NCBI RefSeq assembly: GCF_000234805.1
Contig: NC_016645.1
Coordinates: 906,391-970,390 of the forward strand
Reading direction: 5' to 3'
Source of the DNA: Pyrobaculum ferrireducens
GTDB taxonomy: Archaea; Thermoproteota; Thermoprotei; Thermoproteales; Thermoproteaceae
Length of the DNA stretch: 64,000 nt
A program made the position numbers and the translations under genes. Below are positions 39,735-47,544 of the stretch, piece after piece. Within the stretch, counting starts at the first letter, position 1. Every line of letters starts with the position of its first letter. Below the pieces are notes generated by a model. The model was not told the origin of the DNA. It searched no databases and saw only the letters and a program-made list of their open reading frames with translations.

Positions 39735-41624
39735 CTAAATTTTGCCAATTGCCTTCTTTATCTCCTCAATAGCCTCTGGATTTTCCAGAGCCGAGAGGTC
39801 GCCGGGGCTACGGCCGAGGTGGATGGCCCTTATGACCCTCCTCATGATTTTAGCATTCCTCGTCTTGGGCAACATCTTGACAAACTTTACGTCCTCCACG
39901 GCGCCGAACGCCTTGCCCAACGCCTCCTCTGTCAGCCTTATCAGCTCAGCCCTCAGCGACTCGCTGGGCTCGTAGCCGGCCTTCAACACGACGAAGCAGA
40001 TAGGCACCTCGCCCTTTACCGAATGGGGGACGCCTATACACGCAGACTCCGCCACGGCTGGGTGCGCGTTGAGGACCGTCTCTATCTCGGCGGGCCCCAG
40101 CCGCTTCCCAGCCACCTTAATTGTGTCGTCGGCACGGCCCAGTATGTAGAAGTACCCCTCTTGATCCACCATGGCGGCGTCCCCATGCGCCCACACCCCA
40201 GGCCACTTGCTCCAGTAGGTCTCTAAATAGCGCTGGGGATCCCTCCAGAAGCCCCTCGTCATGCCCGGCCACACCGAGAGGACCACCAGCTCTCCCTCTA
40301 CCCCAGGAGGCGCGGGCCTGCCGTCTTCTGTAAACACAGTGGCCTTCGTGCCTATGCTGGCGCCGTTGAAGGAGCTGGGCTTTATGGGCTTCACCACGTA
40401 GCAACCCAGAATCCCGCCGGAGATCTCAGTCCCCCCGGAGTAGTTGATAATCGGCACCCTCCCCCTGCCCATTCTGTAGAGCCACAGCCAGCTCTCGAGG
40501 TCGATAGGCTCCCCAGTGTTGCCGAAGGCCTCCAGGTGGTCTAGTTGCCCCGGCTCTGCGGAGGCCCCTATGCTCCTGAGGTGTCTAGTGAGGGTGGCGG
40601 CGAGGCCTAGAGACTTCACCTCAAACCTCTCCGCGAAGCGCCACAGCCTGTCCTTGGGGTAGTCAGGGGCCCCCTCGAAAAAGGCCATGGAGCCTCTAAG
40701 GAGGTATGCGGCGAAGACCATCCAGGGCCCCATCATCCACCCCATGTCAGTCACCCAGCTCAGCGTCTCCCCCCTCTTTATGTCGAAATGGAAGTAGACA
40801 TCCGCGGCGGCCTTTATGGGGAAGCCGTCGTGTGTGTGTACTGTGCCTTTGGGCTTCCCAGTGGTGCCCGATGTGTAGATAATCATCAAGGGGTCTTCAG
40901 ACTCTGTATTCTCCACATAGTCGCCGCCTGTCTTAAAGACGTCGGACAGCGGCGTGTAGCCGCTCTGCCTTCCCGACCTCTCCAGCACCACCACGTGTCT
41001 AACGCTCTGGGTAAGGCCGGCCTTTAGCTCGGAGAACATATCCACCTCCTTGCCTCTGCGGTATGAGACGTCTGCGGCGAAGACGAACTTCGCCTCGCTG
41101 TCCTCCAGCCTAACCCTAATGGCCTCCCTCCCGAAGCCGCTGAAGAGGGGCACTATTATGCCGCCGGCCCTTATGGCGCCCAGCATGACCGGCACTATCT
41201 CGGGCACCATGGGCATGTACACCGCTACGCGGTCGCCCTTCTCCAAGCCGTTTCGCTTAAGCCAGCTGGCCACGGCCCTGGCCTTGTATAGCACCTCCGA
41301 GTAGCTCCAAGACACAGTAGCGCCATCCTCCCCCTCCCACTTCACTAGAGGCTCCGAGGTGTCCTCAAGCTGGTCGGCAATGTTGAGCCGCCCTCCTACA
41401 AACCACCGGGGCCACTGAACCCCCCGCGACAAGTCCAACACCTTGGTGTACGGCTCTCTCCACCTCAGCCTCAACACCTCCCGCTCAAAAGTGGACCAGA
41501 ACTCCTCCGGCTTTTCATAGGTATGGGAGATAAACTGTTCCAGCGTTTCAAAGCCGTGTAGCGACATATATCTAGCTACATTAGACGCCTCCAGATGCTG
41601 TTTTTCAGGTTTCCATATGTCCAT
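39735..41624 (-). CDS. AMP-forming acyl-CoA synthetase (acetyl/propionyl/acetoacetyl-CoA synthetase group)
   Basis: A 629-aa ligase that activates a carboxylic acid via acyl-AMP. An N-terminal ACS cap (EEFWSTFEREVL), the P-loop YTSGTTGKPKGTVHTHDG, the LGCYVVKPIKPSSFNG region, the GRADDTIKVAGKRLGPAEIE hinge and a C-terminal LPKTRNAKIMRR with the catalytic Lys are seen. The group covers short acids; chain preference is not readable. Starts at ATG 41624 about 25 nt after TTAAAATACTT. Confidence 0.9.
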   Translation of the reverse strand: MDIWKPEKQHLEASNVARYMSLHGFETLEQFISHTYEKPEEFWSTFEREVLRLRWREPYTKVLDLSRGVQWPRWFVGGRLNIADQLEDTSEPLVKWEGEDGATVSWSYSEVLYKARAVASWLKRNGLEKGDRVAVYMPMVPEIVPVMLGAIRAGGIIVPLFSGFGREAIRVRLEDSEAKFVFAADVSYRRGKEVDMFSELKAGLTQSVRHVVVLERSGRQSGYTPLSDVFKTGGDYVENTESEDPLMIIYTSGTTGKPKGTVHTHDGFPIKAAADVYFHFDIKRGETLSWVTDMGWMMGPWMVFAAYLLRGSMAFFEGAPDYPKDRLWRFAERFEVKSLGLAATLTRHLRSIGASAEPGQLDHLEAFGNTGEPIDLESWLWLYRMGRGRVPIINYSGGTEISGGILGCYVVKPIKPSSFNGASIGTKATVFTEDGRPAPPGVEGELVVLSVWPGMTRGFWRDPQRYLETYWSKWPGVWAHGDAAMVDQEGYFYILGRADDTIKVAGKRLGPAEIETVLNAHPAVAESACIGVPHSVKGEVPICFVVLKAGYEPSESLRAELIRLTEEALGKAFGAVEDVKFVKMLPKTRNAKIMRRVIRAIHLGRSPGDLSALENPEAIEEIKKAIGKI

Positions 41625-41753
41625 TAAATTTTTTACTATTATTAAGTATTTTAAAATTTATCATCACAACTCTAGCCACTTATTTTATAAATATTTCCAG
41701 CCTCTACAAAAAGTCGCTCCGGCTCGCCCTAGTATTAGAAGTCGGTAATCATC

Positions 41754-42653
41754 TCATTTTTCAAAGTTTACTTTTAAAAACGCAGATATTAACTTATCTA
41801 GATCTACTCTCTTGGCAACCTCTTCTAAAGACAAGACAGGTGCAAGGGGTACATCAAGCTCTGCCGCTCTATTTAACAACTCCCCACACTTTATTCTACT
41901 AGTTTCTTTCTCAACCTCGGTGACTGCTCCGGGATCTAGTATCCTATTTATGAGATCCGGCCTCCCTATCAACATGCAGAACCTCTCCCAAAACTTCGGC
42001 TCCACAGCCCCCAGAGCCACTTTCCCATCAGCACATCTGTAGATGTTGTAGAAGGGGTAGCTCCCGGTGAGTCTCGGCTCTCCGACATCTCCAATATTGG
42101 CGAAGTTTAACAAATTGAGGAGAAGGGCGACGCGTTCCATCGGCACCTCGAAATACCCAGCGCGGCCGAGGGCCACGGAGGCGGCTACGGCAAAGGCCGC
42201 AACGAGGCCAGTTGCCACATCTATGCTCTGCGGCGTCGGCACCGAGTCTCTTATATGGCCTGCAACTGCGGCGAAGTTTATGTCGTGGCCGGGGGCGTTA
42301 GACGACTCGTAGCCAGTAATGGCGACATAGATAATGGAGGGATTAACCGCGCTTAAGACCCTATAAGATACGCCGAGCCTCTCGGCGGCTTGAGGTCTGA
42401 AGCTTGTGATAACGGCGTCTGCGCCCCTCACCATGTCGTACAGAATGCGTCTGCCCTCCTCACTCTTTAGATCAACTACAACCCTCCTCTTCCCCTCGTT
42501 TAGCAAACGGTAGAGAAGTGGACTAAAAGACTTCATAGGATCGCCACCTGGAGGCTCTACTTTTACAACCTCGAACCCCCACCCGGCGAGCAACCTACCT
42601 GCTAGGGGGCCTGGGTACAGCGTCGCCAGCTCGACAACTCTCCCGCCCGCCAT
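41754..42653 (-). CDS. CaiB/BaiF family CoA transferase or alpha-methylacyl-CoA racemase
   Basis: A 299-aa class III CoA-transferase-family protein: LYPGPLAGRLLAGWG, VVKVEPPGGDP, KRRVVVDLKSEEG and GHDINFAAVAG, the Asp being the catalytic residue. The GHDIN form is typical of alpha-methylacyl-CoA racemase, which would fit degradation of methyl-branched acids. The protein is somewhat short for the family. A GGGGAG sequence precedes ATG 42653. Confidence 0.85.
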   Translation of the reverse strand: MAGGRVVELATLYPGPLAGRLLAGWGFEVVKVEPPGGDPMKSFSPLLYRLLNEGKRRVVVDLKSEEGRRILYDMVRGADAVITSFRPQAAERLGVSYRVLSAVNPSIIYVAITGYESSNAPGHDINFAAVAGHIRDSVPTPQSIDVATGLVAAFAVAASVALGRAGYFEVPMERVALLLNLLNFANIGDVGEPRLTGSYPFYNIYRCADGKVALGAVEPKFWERFCMLIGRPDLINRILDPGAVTEVEKETSRIKCGELLNRAAELDVPLAPVLSLEEVAKRVDLDKLISAFLKVNFEK

Positions 42654-42666
42654 ATCTCCCCTATGC

Positions 42667-43137
42667 TTAGCCCCCCTTTGAGGTTTCTAGTTGCCGTAGG
42701 ATCTTCTCGACGTACTCCAATACCTGTCTTACGTCAGAGGCCACCTCCTCTAGATCTGAGTAGTCCACGAAGTTTGTATCGAAGCCGTTGTAAGCAAATC
42801 TATGTAACATCAACGCAGTTTTTACCACTGGCTCAACCCCGGCGACGCCCAGCGCCTCCAGGTCTTTTGCTATTCTAATCAAGCCGGTGGTGGGGGCCGC
42901 GTAGCCGACTTTAAGATACCACTCCCCCCTCTTGGCGTCCCGCGTCAAGAGGTCAAGCCTCAACACCACCAAAGCTCTTAGCAGGGCTCTAAGCGCCATG
43001 AATGCCTTGTTTGCCGCGTTTTGGTAGAGCTCTCTTTTCAAAATCTCCTCGGCTAACTTTGCCTCTGCCTTCGCCTCCTCGATCCTCGCCTCGACGAATT
43101 CTCTAGGCCTATTCCTAAGATCTAGATATCCCTCCAC
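42667..43137 (-). CDS. PaREP1-family (HEPN-like) protein
   Basis: A 156-aa all-helical protein of the PaREP1 family, repeated in Pyrobaculum genomes: REFVEARIEEAKAEAKLAEE, NKAFMALRALLRALV, ALMLHRFAYNGFD and a last helix DVRQVLEYVEKIL. These are relatives of HEPN proteins, some of which are RNases or antitoxins. GTG 43137 has an AGGTTTATATC box 24 nt upstream, so the longer frame from 43269 is not used. It sits within an acyl-CoA gene run without a clear functional link. Confidence 0.72.
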   Translation of the reverse strand: MEGYLDLRNRPREFVEARIEEAKAEAKLAEEILKRELYQNAANKAFMALRALLRALVVLRLDLLTRDAKRGEWYLKVGYAAPTTGLIRIAKDLEALGVAGVEPVVKTALMLHRFAYNGFDTNFVDYSDLEEVASDVRQVLEYVEKILRQLETSKGG

Positions 43138-43187
43138 GCGGAGGCCCCGGTGCGGAGATATAAACCTTGCCGGCGGACCGTGTGCAA

Positions 43188-43583
43188 CTACTCGACACTC
43201 ATCCACGCCTCTATGAGCTCCTGGGGGCACCTTGCCGATCTCAGCCTTCCACCCTCGTTTTCTACACATACCGCCACTATGTAGCCGGAGGCCGAGAGGA
43301 GCCCCGTCGTCTCGTTAAATATCTCAAAGCCGAACTTAACCGCCTTTTCCCTAAGCTCCAAAGGCCTCAATACCACGCGCGCGACGTCGCCGCGTTTCAG
43401 GGGGGACTTAAACACTGCGTGGGCCTCGACCCGAGGCATCAGGCTGTGCACATCTAGGAGACCTCTTGACCTGTAGAACTCCTCCTCTGCGTGTTCCACC
43501 AGCGTGAAAAACTCGGAAAAGTGCACGATGCCAGCCGCGTCTGTCTGTGACCAGTATATGTAAAACCTCGCCTCAAAAGGCAT
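43188..43583 (-). CDS. Hotdog-fold acyl-CoA thioesterase (4-hydroxybenzoyl-CoA thioesterase/YbgC type)
   Basis: A 131-aa single hotdog domain: YWSQTDAAGIVHFSEFF carries the catalytic Asp region, followed by HAEEEFYRSRG and a Lys/Arg-rich beta sheet. It would hydrolyse an acyl-CoA formed in the neighbouring pathway. ATG overlaps the dehydrogenase stop by 1 nt (TAATG), so it is translated with that enzyme. Confidence 0.85.
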   Translation of the reverse strand: MPFEARFYIYWSQTDAAGIVHFSEFFTLVEHAEEEFYRSRGLLDVHSLMPRVEAHAVFKSPLKRGDVARVVLRPLELREKAVKFGFEIFNETTGLLSASGYIVAVCVENEGGRLRSARCPQELIEAWMSVE

Positions 43584-44716
43584 TACCCGACCTCCCTATC
43601 TAGGAATTTGAAGAGGGTGTTTAGGATGATTTCGTTGGTGCCTTCGTAGATTTCCGTCACCTTTGCGTCTCTGTACAGCATCTCTACATGGGCGTCTTTT
43701 GAGTAGCCGAAGCCGCCCATTATCTGGACGGCCAGTCTGCTGTTCTCCACCGCGGCTCTTGAACCCAGCACCTTCGCCGCCTGGGCGTAGAGGACGAACT
43801 GGGGATCCCCGCCGTCTCTCATCTTCGCGGCTGTGTAGACGACGCTCCTCGCCGCCTCGGCCTTGATGTACATCTCCGCCAGGTAGTGCTGGATAATTTG
43901 AAACTCGGATATGGGCCTCCCAAATGCCACTCTCTTCTTTGCATATTTAAAAGCCTGTATAAAGGACTCCTCTGCAATTCCCAGGCCCAGGGCCCCCACG
44001 TTCAGCCGGCCTAGATTTATGCCGTTCATGGCCACTCTCCACCCGCCGTTCACCTCCCCCACCACGTCGTCGTCGCCAGCTCTGCAGTTGTTAAACTTCA
44101 CCTCGGCGGTGCCAGATCCGTGCATCCCCATAACCTCTATGGGCGTCGCCTCGATACAGGAGCTTCTTGGTATGAGAAATGAGGTTATTGCCCTGTGCCT
44201 AGCCTCACGCGGCCCGGTTCGGGCGAAGACTAGGTAGTAGTCGGCGTGTAGGCCGCTGGTTATCCACATCTTAGTGCCGTTTAGAACCCACTCCCTGCCC
44301 ACCTTCTCAGCCCTTGTTTCTATGGCCGCGGCGTCTGAGCCGCAACAAGGCTCCGAGAGGGCGAAGGCGGCTACGTAGTCTCCGGCGGCTATTTTGGGCA
44401 GAATCTCCTCTTTCTGCCTCTTGTTACCGAGTTCGTAGATGTTGTGAGCAATCATGGAGCCCTGTATCTCCGCAATTGTGGCGAGGGCCGGCGACGCCCT
44501 GGCCAGCTCTTCTATAATCACCACCTGGGTTAGCGTGTCGGCGGACCCCCCGCCGTACTCAGCCGGCACCAGGGGGGCCAGGAGGCCGAGTTCCCCGAGC
44601 TTCTTGACTAGGTCCCGTGGGTACTCGCCGGCCTCCATCTTCTTAATCTGGGGGAGGACCGCCGAGTCTACAAATTCCCTAACGGTCTTTCTAATAAGTT
44701 GTATTTCCGCAGACAT
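43583..44716 (-). CDS. Acyl-CoA dehydrogenase
   Basis: A 377-aa FAD enzyme, paralogue of the one at 35251: FALSEPCCGSDAA, KMWITSGLHADYYLVFART, catalytic Glu in IYEGTNEIIL. The identical start of the FAD segment in both suggests a recent duplication. ATG 44716 has GCTTAATTATC 26 nt upstream. Followed by a thioesterase gene with a 1-nt overlap; divergent from the thiolase operon at 44790. Confidence 0.93.
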   Translation of the reverse strand: MSAEIQLIRKTVREFVDSAVLPQIKKMEAGEYPRDLVKKLGELGLLAPLVPAEYGGGSADTLTQVVIIEELARASPALATIAEIQGSMIAHNIYELGNKRQKEEILPKIAAGDYVAAFALSEPCCGSDAAAIETRAEKVGREWVLNGTKMWITSGLHADYYLVFARTGPREARHRAITSFLIPRSSCIEATPIEVMGMHGSGTAEVKFNNCRAGDDDVVGEVNGGWRVAMNGINLGRLNVGALGLGIAEESFIQAFKYAKKRVAFGRPISEFQIIQHYLAEMYIKAEAARSVVYTAAKMRDGGDPQFVLYAQAAKVLGSRAAVENSRLAVQIMGGFGYSKDAHVEMLYRDAKVTEIYEGTNEIILNTLFKFLDREVG

Positions 44717-44789
44717 GGTACATATTTGAAGTTGATAATTAAGCTTTTTGGATTCGTGAATACTTAAATATCTAGATATGTCTGGCTAC

Positions 44790-45929
44790 ATGGTCGTTTT
44801 TCTCGCCGGGGTTGGGATGTCGCGTATCGGCAAGAGGGCGGAGGCTGGGTGGGAACTCGTCGCCGAGGCTTTCAACGAGCTGTTGGAGATGGGCATCCCG
44901 CCGGAGATAATCGACGCCTTGTATGTAGGCGTCCAGTCGGAGACATATGAACACCAAATCATGTACGGCACCTTAGTCGCGGAGAGGCTGGGCCTCCTCC
45001 CCAAGGAGGCTTACAGAGTGGAGGCATGCGCCGCGGCTGGGGCGCTTGCCCTCCACACGGCGTATCTCGCCGTTAAGTCTGGCCACGTAGACGCGGCGCT
45101 GGCCGTGGGGGTGGAGAAGATGACTGCCAGATCCACTGAAGAGGTCACCGACGCGCTTATGGCGGCCAGCGACTACATAGACCAGATGAGCGGCGTCACC
45201 ATACCAGCCCACTACGCTATGATAGCTAGGCGCTATATGTATCAATACGGGGCCACCGAGGAGGATTTGTGTATGGTTGCTGTTAAAAACCACGAACACG
45301 CCGCGGCTAATCCCAAGGCGCATTTCCAGAGGAAGATAACTCTAGAGGAGTGTCTCAAGAGCAGGCCCATAGCGACGCCGCTTAAGCTCTACGACGCGGC
45401 GCCTATAAGCGACGGGGCGGCCCTCGCGCTCGTAGTCTCTGAAAAAATAGCCAAGAAGTTACCCACGCCTCTTGTGGAAATAGCCGCCTCCGAGGTGGCT
45501 ACAGACACCTTAAGCATATCCCAGAGGCCCGACTTGACCTACCCGAGGGCTGTGGCTGAGGCGGCGAGGAGGGCCTACGAAAAGGCAGGCGTTACGCCCA
45601 AGGATATAGAGGTTGCTGAGGTGCACGACGCCTTTACCATAAACGAGGTGTTGATATACGAGGCGGTGGGCTTCGCCGAGAGGGGTGGTGGATATAGACT
45701 GATACGGGAGGGAGCGACGAAAATTGGAGGCCGCATCCCGGTCAACCCCAGCGGGGGGCTGAAGGCAAGGGGCCATCCCATCGGCGCCACGGGCCTCGCC
45801 CAGGTTTATGAGCTTTATCTACAGCTCGCCGGCTGGGCCCACGGCAGAAATACCGGCGCCCGCGTGGCTCTTGCAGTGAACGAGGGGGGTGTAAACTCCG
45901 CCGCAGTGGTCCATATGATGAGGATATGA
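44790..45929 (+). CDS. Thiolase (acetyl-CoA C-acetyltransferase type)
   Basis: About 379 aa with all catalytic parts: nucleophilic Cys in VEACAAAGALAL, His in VHDAFTINE, and GHPIGATGLAQ near the C-terminus. It cleaves or forms acetoacyl-CoA. Two ATGs (44778, 44790) are possible; the CTTAAATAT box at 44762-44770 sits at the leaderless distance from 44790. First of five genes joined by ATGA overlaps (DUF35, synthetase, Mo hydroxylase, FAD/FeS subunit). Confidence 0.9.
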   Translation: MVVFLAGVGMSRIGKRAEAGWELVAEAFNELLEMGIPPEIIDALYVGVQSETYEHQIMYGTLVAERLGLLPKEAYRVEACAAAGALALHTAYLAVKSGHVDAALAVGVEKMTARSTEEVTDALMAASDYIDQMSGVTIPAHYAMIARRYMYQYGATEEDLCMVAVKNHEHAAANPKAHFQRKITLEECLKSRPIATPLKLYDAAPISDGAALALVVSEKIAKKLPTPLVEIAASEVATDTLSISQRPDLTYPRAVAEAARRAYEKAGVTPKDIEVAEVHDAFTINEVLIYEAVGFAERGGGYRLIREGATKIGGRIPVNPSGGLKARGHPIGATGLAQVYELYLQLAGWAHGRNTGARVALAVNEGGVNSAAVVHMMRI

Positions 45930-46264
45930 GCCTCAGGAGGTACCTGGCTGAGGGGAGGCTTGTGGGGTCTCGTTGTAGGCGGTGCGGCTACGGCTACTTC
46001 CCCCCGGCGCCGAGGTGTCCCAACTGCCGGGGCCCCGTGGATCTTGTAGACATCCCCAAGAGGGGGGTTGTGTTGACATACAGCACTGTTTACGTATCGA
46101 ATGGGAGGTTTAAGACGCCGTATACGGTGGCGATCGCCAAGTTTGGCGACTTCCAGCTACCTGGATATGTGGAGGCCGAGAAAATTGAGATAGGAGACGA
46201 GGTGGTTTGGGAAGTGGGGCAAACAGGTTCTGGAGAAACGTGGTACGTGTTTAAGAGGGTATGA
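45926..46264 (+). CDS. DUF35 zinc-ribbon/OB-fold protein (thiolase partner)
   Basis: A 112-aa protein: ribbon CRRCGYGYFPPAPRCPNC then an OB fold (VLTYSTVYVSNGRFKTPYTVAI). Genes of this type follow thiolase genes in archaea, where the protein bridges thiolase and HMG-CoA synthase or acts as its acyl-CoA-binding subunit. It starts inside the thiolase stop and ends inside the next start (ATGA overlaps). Confidence 0.88.
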   Translation: MSLRRYLAEGRLVGSRCRRCGYGYFPPAPRCPNCRGPVDLVDIPKRGVVLTYSTVYVSNGRFKTPYTVAIAKFGDFQLPGYVEAEKIEIGDEVVWEVGQTGSGETWYVFKRV

Positions 46265-47544
46265 TTGACTTCTGGGCCAGGTCCCAGCCAGACAAGACCG
46301 CGGTTGACGACGGGGTGGAGAGGCATAGCTACGGCGAGTTGCTGAGGAGATCTCTTAGAAACAGGACGGGGGGCCGGGTTTTCTTCATAGCTAGGAATTC
46401 GTCGGCGGCTTTAGCTTCGCTGGTTGGGCTTCTGTCCTCTCCGTCAACAACCGCTCTTGTTGACCCCTTGACTGTATCTGAGGACTTAGAGTTCCAGCTG
46501 GAGGACTTCCGGCCAGATATCTTGTTGACTGACGAGGAAGTGTACGGACGCAACGCCGACGTATTTAAAAAGTGGAAGGCGGTGAAGATAGGGGAGTGGG
46601 GCTCTGAGGGTGGCGGGGGGCTTGGGGAGGTTGTGATGTACTACGCGGGGGTTGCCGGGAGGACTATGCAAGTGGTGCACGCCGCTGAGGGGTTCTGGAG
46701 GTGTGCCCACAGCCTCGCCACTGCGATGCAGTTGACGCCGAGCGACGTGGTGCTCGTGACGCCGCCCCTCACCCATGTCCTGGGCCTCCTGACCGCCATG
46801 GCCGCGCTTATGTCGGGCGCCACGGTGTTGTTAATGAGGCGTTTTGATGTTGACGCGGCGGTTAAACTCGCTGAGAAAAGCACGGTGATTGTGGGGGTGC
46901 CGACGGTGTATGCCGAGCTGAACAAGGCGGGGGTGGGGAGGCTGGGGGCTAGGTACGCCGTGTCTGGGGGGGCCTATCTACCTCCCGACGTCCAGCGGAG
47001 GTTTGAGGAGGCCTCGGGTGTGCCTATTCTCCAGATCTACGGGCTAACCGAAGCCCTTGTGCTGACCTTCCAGCCACCCCAGCTAAAAGACGCAAAGGGA
47101 ACGATAGGCATACCGTTGCCTTGGGTTGAGGTGAAGCTTGCCGAGGACGGGGAGTTGCTTGTAAAGTCGCCGTGGAATATGAAGAGGTACGGCGACCCGG
47201 CGGAGACGGAGAAGGTGTTTCAAGACGGCTATTTGAAAACGGGAGATATTGTCTCGATGGATGAGAGGGGGCTTCTCTACTTCCGGGGGGTGAAGAAGCG
47301 TATGATTAAGTACAAGGGGTACCCAGTCTTCCCAAGGGATTTAGAGCTTATTCTACTTAAACACCCCGCGGTTAAGGAGGCGTTGGTGAAGGGAGAGCCC
47401 GATCCCGAGGTGGGCGAGTTGCCTGTTGCCTACGTCGTGCTGAGGGGGCAGGCCTCTGAAAGAGAGCTGCTCGACTTTGTAAATTCGAGAGTTGCCTTCT
47501 ACAAGAAGTTGAGGAAGATATACATAGTGGATAAGTTGCCATGA
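46261..47544 (+). CDS. AMP-forming acyl-CoA synthetase, short form
   Basis: A 427-aa adenylate-forming enzyme, shorter than the usual 500-650 aa because the N-terminal region is compact. DVVLVTPPLTHVLGLL, LQIYGLTEALVL, YLKTGDIVSMDERGLLYFRG and a hinge KKRMIKYKGYPV are visible. The C-terminus VAFYKKLRKIYIVDKLP ends just where the catalytic Lys segment normally follows, so the last stretch may be missing and activity is uncertain. In the P-loop position it has VVMYYAGVAGRTMQV rather than TSGTTG, also atypical. Confidence 0.78.
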   Translation: MIDFWARSQPDKTAVDDGVERHSYGELLRRSLRNRTGGRVFFIARNSSAALASLVGLLSSPSTTALVDPLTVSEDLEFQLEDFRPDILLTDEEVYGRNADVFKKWKAVKIGEWGSEGGGGLGEVVMYYAGVAGRTMQVVHAAEGFWRCAHSLATAMQLTPSDVVLVTPPLTHVLGLLTAMAALMSGATVLLMRRFDVDAAVKLAEKSTVIVGVPTVYAELNKAGVGRLGARYAVSGGAYLPPDVQRRFEEASGVPILQIYGLTEALVLTFQPPQLKDAKGTIGIPLPWVEVKLAEDGELLVKSPWNMKRYGDPAETEKVFQDGYLKTGDIVSMDERGLLYFRGVKKRMIKYKGYPVFPRDLELILLKHPAVKEALVKGEPDPEVGELPVAYVVLRGQASERELLDFVNSRVAFYKKLRKIYIVDKLP

